DNA of 64,000 bases from the NCBI GenBank assembly GCA_035458525.1, contig DATHZQ010000051.1, positions 30,646 through 94,645 on the forward strand, given 5' to 3'. The notes beneath the pieces were generated by a model, which had not been told where the DNA came from, did no database searches, and saw only the letters and a program-made list of their open reading frames with translations. Position numbers and translations under genes: made by a program. The stretch comes from DATHZQ01 sp035458525. Its GTDB lineage: Bacteria; Actinomycetota; Acidimicrobiia; Spongiisociales; UBA5794. Below are positions 61,091 through 64,000 of the stretch, piece after piece (the first letter of the stretch is position 1; every line of letters begins with the position of its first letter).

Positions 61091-61096
61091 TAGCCT
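61091..61096 (+). promoter_or_regulatory. Probable -10 element of gpmA, leaderless
   Basis: TAGCCT ends 6 bases before ATG 61103 with no ribosome site. Confidence 0.4.
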
Positions 61097-61102
61097 TCGC
61101 TC

Positions 61103-61849
61103 ATGACCTCCACGCTGATCCTTCTTCGTCACGGCCAGAGCACCTGGAATCTCGAGAACGTGTTCACCGGCTGGACCGACGTCCCCCTGTCGCCAAAAGG
61201 AGTCGACGAGGCGAAGTCGTCAGGTCGCCTCATGCTCGAGGCGGGCCTCGCCCCCACGGTTGCGCACACCTCGTTGTTGCGACGTGCGTTCGACACGCTC
61301 GAATTGGCGCTCGGCGAGATGACCCTCGGGTGGATTCCGGTCCGCAAGCATTGGCGGCTCAACGAACGCCACTACGGAGCGCTCCAGGGGCTCAACAAGC
61401 GGGAGACGGCGGAGCGCCATGGCGACGAGCAGGTGCATGTGTGGAGGCGCAGCTACGACACACCTCCTCCGGCACTCGACTGGGACGACGAGCGGCATCC
61501 CCGTCACGACGCCCGCTATGCGTGGATGCCGCCGGAGTTGATTCCCGCAACCGAATGCCTGAAGGACGTTGTCGAACGCATGCTGCCGTATTGGTACGAC
61601 GCCATCGTTCCGGATCTTCGGGCCGGCCACGTCGTGATCGTCGCCGCCCATGGCAACAGCCTTCGTGCCCTCGTGAAGCACCTCGACGGGATCTCCGACG
61701 AGGAGATCCCGAGCCTCAACATTCCGACCGGTATCCCATTGGTCTACGAGCTCGACGCCGATCTGCGGCGTGTCGACAGCGCATATCTGGGCGATCAAGA
61801 GGCTGCCGCAGCGGCTGCCAAAGCCGTCGCCGATCAAGCCAAGCGGTAG
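61103..61849 (+). CDS. gpmA: 2,3-bisphosphoglycerate-dependent phosphoglycerate mutase
   Basis: A 248-residue histidine phosphatase-superfamily mutase interconverting 3- and 2-phosphoglycerate. LLRHGQSTWN holds the phosphorylated H10; NVFTGWTDVPLSPKG, TSLLRRAFDTLELAL, NERHYGALQGLNK and the second histidine in VAAHGNSLRALVKHL all match the dPGM family, as does the length. An Ala-rich tail (EAAAAAAKAVADQAKR) ends it. It completes the lower-glycolysis set here, apart from enolase and pyruvate kinase. Confidence 0.95.
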   Translation: MTSTLILLRHGQSTWNLENVFTGWTDVPLSPKGVDEAKSSGRLMLEAGLAPTVAHTSLLRRAFDTLELALGEMTLGWIPVRKHWRLNERHYGALQGLNKRETAERHGDEQVHVWRRSYDTPPPALDWDDERHPRHDARYAWMPPELIPATECLKDVVERMLPYWYDAIVPDLRAGHVVIVAAHGNSLRALVKHLDGISDEEIPSLNIPTGIPLVYELDADLRRVDSAYLGDQEAAAAAAKAVADQAKR

Positions 61850-61948
61850 TCGCCACCATCGATCGACCTCCGGCCGGCGCGGGACGATGCCAAGGGTCTC
61901 GCAGCGCCGGATGTGCGCATCCCGGCCCTCCATAACCCCCCAGGTGAG

Positions 61949-61977
61949 TTGCGCGAACGCCCTGCATCATCCATACT
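61949..61977 (+). promoter_or_regulatory. Possible promoter of secG
   Basis: TTGCGC (61949-61954) and CATACT (61972-61977) are separated by 17 bases, a sigma-70-like arrangement about 58 bases before the secG start. Confidence 0.4.
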
Positions 61978-62034
61978 CTTTGCTCATGGACCCGCCGCTG
62001 TGTGCGGGTCTCGTGTGAGAAAGGGCTCTCTGCC

Positions 62035-62265
62035 GTGGCCGCAATCGTTGCTGCGCTGCACGCGTTGATTTCCCTCGCCCTCATCTTCTTGATTCTGCTG
62101 CATGCGGGTCGGGGTGGTGGCGTGTCCGACATGTTCGGGGGAGGATTCAACAGCGGTGGCTTCTCAGGGTCGACCGTCGTCGAGCGAAATCTCGACCGGA
62201 TCACCGTGATTGCTTCGCTTGTCTTCGCCGTCACCACGTTCTTGTTGACGTGGTTGTGGCGTTGA
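62035..62265 (+). CDS. secG: Preprotein translocase subunit SecG
   Basis: A 76-residue accessory subunit of the SecYEG channel with two membrane segments (about residues 2-21 and 53-73) and the connecting loop LLHAGRGGGVSDMFGGGFNSGGFSGS, the Gly-rich loop typical of SecG. GTG 62035 begins directly before the first segment; AAAGGG lies upstream. SecG after gap-pgk-tpi is the usual actinobacterial position. Confidence 0.92.
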   Translation: MAAIVAALHALISLALIFLILLHAGRGGGVSDMFGGGFNSGGFSGSTVVERNLDRITVIASLVFAVTTFLLTWLWR

Positions 62266-62312
62266 GTGCCGTTCCGGCGTAGAGCTCGGATCCAAACTAA
62301 GGAGGCAACACC

Positions 62313-64000
62313 TTGACTGGATTCTTGCGTAGCCGCAAGGTCCTGTGGCTGGCCGCTCTCCTCGCCTTCGCTCTCGTAGCCGCCGCGTGCGGTGGCGACG
62401 ATGACGCAGGCACGGACGAGACGACCGCTGCGACCGAAGCACCCGAAACAACCACTACAGCTGCCGCTGAGGAAACCACCACGACGGCAGCTGCCGAAGA
62501 GACAACCACCACTGCCGCTGCCTCGAACGAGAAGAAGTACGGTGGCGAGGCGATCGTGGCAGACGACCAGGAGCCGCCGACGCTCAACCCGTATGTGCCG
62601 GGCGGTGACAATTTCATCGTCTCCATCATCGGGCAGTCGTACCATCGCAGCCCCTATCAGATCGATGGCTTCACCCTGGAGCTGATTCCCGAGCTGCTGA
62701 CGGAGCTGCCGACGACCGAGAACGGCGGCGTTGTCGTGAACGACGACGGCACCATGACGGTCAACTACACGATCCGTGACGAGGCCGTGTGGTCCGACGG
62801 GATCCCGATCAGCGGTGACGATTTCCAGTTCACCGTGGATACCATTCTCAACCCTGACAACCAGGCTGACATGACAACGTACGAGGACATCGTCGCCAGC
62901 GAAGCTGGTCCGAAGACGTTCTCCTACACGTTGGCAGCCCCGACCGTGCTCTACGAGCTGCTGTTCCCGAACGGCATCATTCCGAAGCACGCCGTCGAGG
63001 GTACGGACTTCGTTGCAGACTGGAACGAGACGATGTGGCCATCAGCTGGCCCGTTCGTGTTCGACTCGTGGCAGAAGGGCGAGTTCGTCAAGGTCGTCCG
63101 GAATGAGAACTACTGGAAGACCGATCCGGAGACGGGTCAGCAGCTGCCGTATCTCGACAGCGTGACGTTCCGCTTCATTCCTGAGACCGAGTCGATCATC
63201 AATGCCTTCCGCGCTCGTGAGGTGGACATCATTCAGCCGCCGCCGGCCACTGAGACCATCGAGGCCCTGCAGGCCCTGGAGCCGGAAGGCGCCACGGTCG
63301 AGGTGCTGTCGGGTCCGGTGTGGGAGCACCTGAACTTCCAGTTCGGTCCCGCACGTCTGGAGCGCAACGAGAACTCGGCGAACGAGAACCTGAACTACCG
63401 CAGGTGCGTCGCACACGCGGTGAACAAGCAGGTCATCGTCGACGAGATCTTGGCTGGGCAGGTCGAGCCGCTCGACTCGTTCCTCGACACGTCGGTGCCG
63501 TCGATCTCGACGCAGGCATGGGCGCAGTATGACTACAACGTCGAGGGCGCCACGGCGTTCTGTGACACGGCGAAAGAAGAGCTTGGTGTTGACACGCTCT
63601 CGACCGTCTTCTCGACGACGTCGAACAACGACGCCCGAGTGAAGCTGTCTGAGCTGTTTGTGGACATGTTCAGCGCCGTCGGCATCGAGTATGAGAACGA
63701 GCTCGAAGATTCGCAGCTGTTCTTCGGTGAGACGCTTGACAACGGTCGTTGGGACCTTGGCGAGTGGGCGTGGGTCGGTTCGCCAGGCTTGTCCGGCGCC
63801 GTCTCGCTCTACGACCTCTTCGATCCGGAGGCGCCGCCGCCGGACGGAGGCAACTACTACCGCTGGGGCACCGAGGACTCGGTGTTGCAGGATGAGAACA
63901 CGGCTCGGTTTGCCGAGATTCGTGACGAACTGAACGCCAGCGTCGAGGAGGCTGTTCTGGTTCCCCTCATGCAGGAGGGTGAGCAGTTGCTCGCCGATCA
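62313..64000 (+). CDS. ABC transporter substrate-binding lipoprotein (family 5), 3' truncated
   Basis: The first 562 codons of a family 5 (oligopeptide/nickel-type) extracytoplasmic binding protein, cut by the window end. A signal peptide (FLRSRKVLWLAALLAFALVAAAC, lipobox Cys at residue 26) is followed by an acidic, Thr/Ala-rich linker with three ETTTTAAAE-like repeats, and then the binding domain (PPTLNPYVPGGDN, YTIRDEAVWSDGIPISGDDFQFT, FRFIPETESIINAFRAREVDI, NLNYRRCVAHAVNKQVIVDE). TTG 62313 follows AAGGAGG at 62299-62305 at ideal spacing. It would feed a permease encoded beyond the window. Ligand unknown; peptides are the family default. Confidence 0.9.
   Translation, partial: MTGFLRSRKVLWLAALLAFALVAAACGGDDDAGTDETTAATEAPETTTTAAAEETTTTAAAEETTTTAAASNEKKYGGEAIVADDQEPPTLNPYVPGGDNFIVSIIGQSYHRSPYQIDGFTLELIPELLTELPTTENGGVVVNDDGTMTVNYTIRDEAVWSDGIPISGDDFQFTVDTILNPDNQADMTTYEDIVASEAGPKTFSYTLAAPTVLYELLFPNGIIPKHAVEGTDFVADWNETMWPSAGPFVFDSWQKGEFVKVVRNENYWKTDPETGQQLPYLDSVTFRFIPETESIINAFRAREVDIIQPPPATETIEALQALEPEGATVEVLSGPVWEHLNFQFGPARLERNENSANENLNYRRCVAHAVNKQVIVDEILAGQVEPLDSFLDTSVPSISTQAWAQYDYNVEGATAFCDTAKEELGVDTLSTVFSTTSNNDARVKLSELFVDMFSAVGIEYENELEDSQLFFGETLDNGRWDLGEWAWVGSPGLSGAVSLYDLFDPEAPPPDGGNYYRWGTEDSVLQDENTARFAEIRDELNASVEEAVLVPLMQEGEQLLAD

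Noticed and set aside
62440..62523. Thr/Ala/Glu repeat in the ABC binding protein as a special element
   Set aside because: Low-complexity linkers after a lipidated cysteine are common in actinobacterial lipoproteins; the sugar dehydrogenase-like protein here has a similar one.

Overview
The window is a gene-dense, high-GC chromosomal segment from an actinobacterium. Many genes start with GTG or TTG, operons are linked by 4-bp GTGA/ATGA overlaps, and several genes appear to be leaderless. The gene order recalls the mycobacterial blocks lspA-rluD-dnaE, trpE-trpC-trpB-trpA, polA-rpsA-coaE-uvrB-uvrA and uvrC-rapZ-yvcK-gap-pgk-tpi-secG. A stand-alone trpF, a double-length ThyX protein and a phosphoribosyltransferase of the Xpt type fit a deep-branching class such as Acidimicrobiia better than mycobacteria or streptomycetes. 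That placement is inference. No prophage, insertion sequence or CRISPR array was seen.

1-12.4 kb: end of a DUF167 gene, a DksA-like protein, lspA and an RluD-type pseudouridine synthase; a wax ester/diacylglycerol acyltransferase; two adjacent phosphofructokinases with different phosphoryl-donor signatures (ATP-like and PPi-like); dnaE; a secreted sugar-dehydrogenase-like lipoprotein flanked by two copies of a palindromic repeat; a GNAT protein and an NAD(P)-binding protein that overlap at their 3' ends. 12.5-21.8 kb: two ArsA-like ATPases, small membrane proteins, double-domain ThyX, thioesterase-xpt, nth, a MATE exporter and an MFS transporter.

21.9-31.5 kb: ccdA, then a tryptophan cluster (trpE, later trpC-F-B-A) interrupted by ygfZ, a wrecked two-component system and a small cytochrome c lipoprotein; a membrane protein with a suspicious N-terminal reading frame; tRNA-Leu(CAA). 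31.5-46.2 kb: polA and rpsA, then a tad/Flp pilus island (cpaB, cpaE, cpaF, tadB, tadC, a polytopic membrane protein, an opposing flp pilin gene and a NarL-type two-component pair), then coaE. In mycobacteria rpsA and coaE are neighbours, so the pilus genes look inserted into an old block.

46.2-64 kb: uvrB, uvrA, a polytopic membrane protein, a methyltransferase, a strongly structured non-coding stretch of about 400 nt that looks like an RNA gene, uvrC, rapZ, yvcK (with no whiA after it), the lower-glycolysis run gap-pgk-tpiA, an orphan gene, gpmA, secG and the start of an oligopeptide-type ABC substrate-binding lipoprotein cut by the window end. The whole reads as housekeeping DNA (replication, excision repair, tryptophan and central carbon metabolism) with a pilus island and a few accessory genes. 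The most interesting unexplained item is the structured region in front of uvrC.
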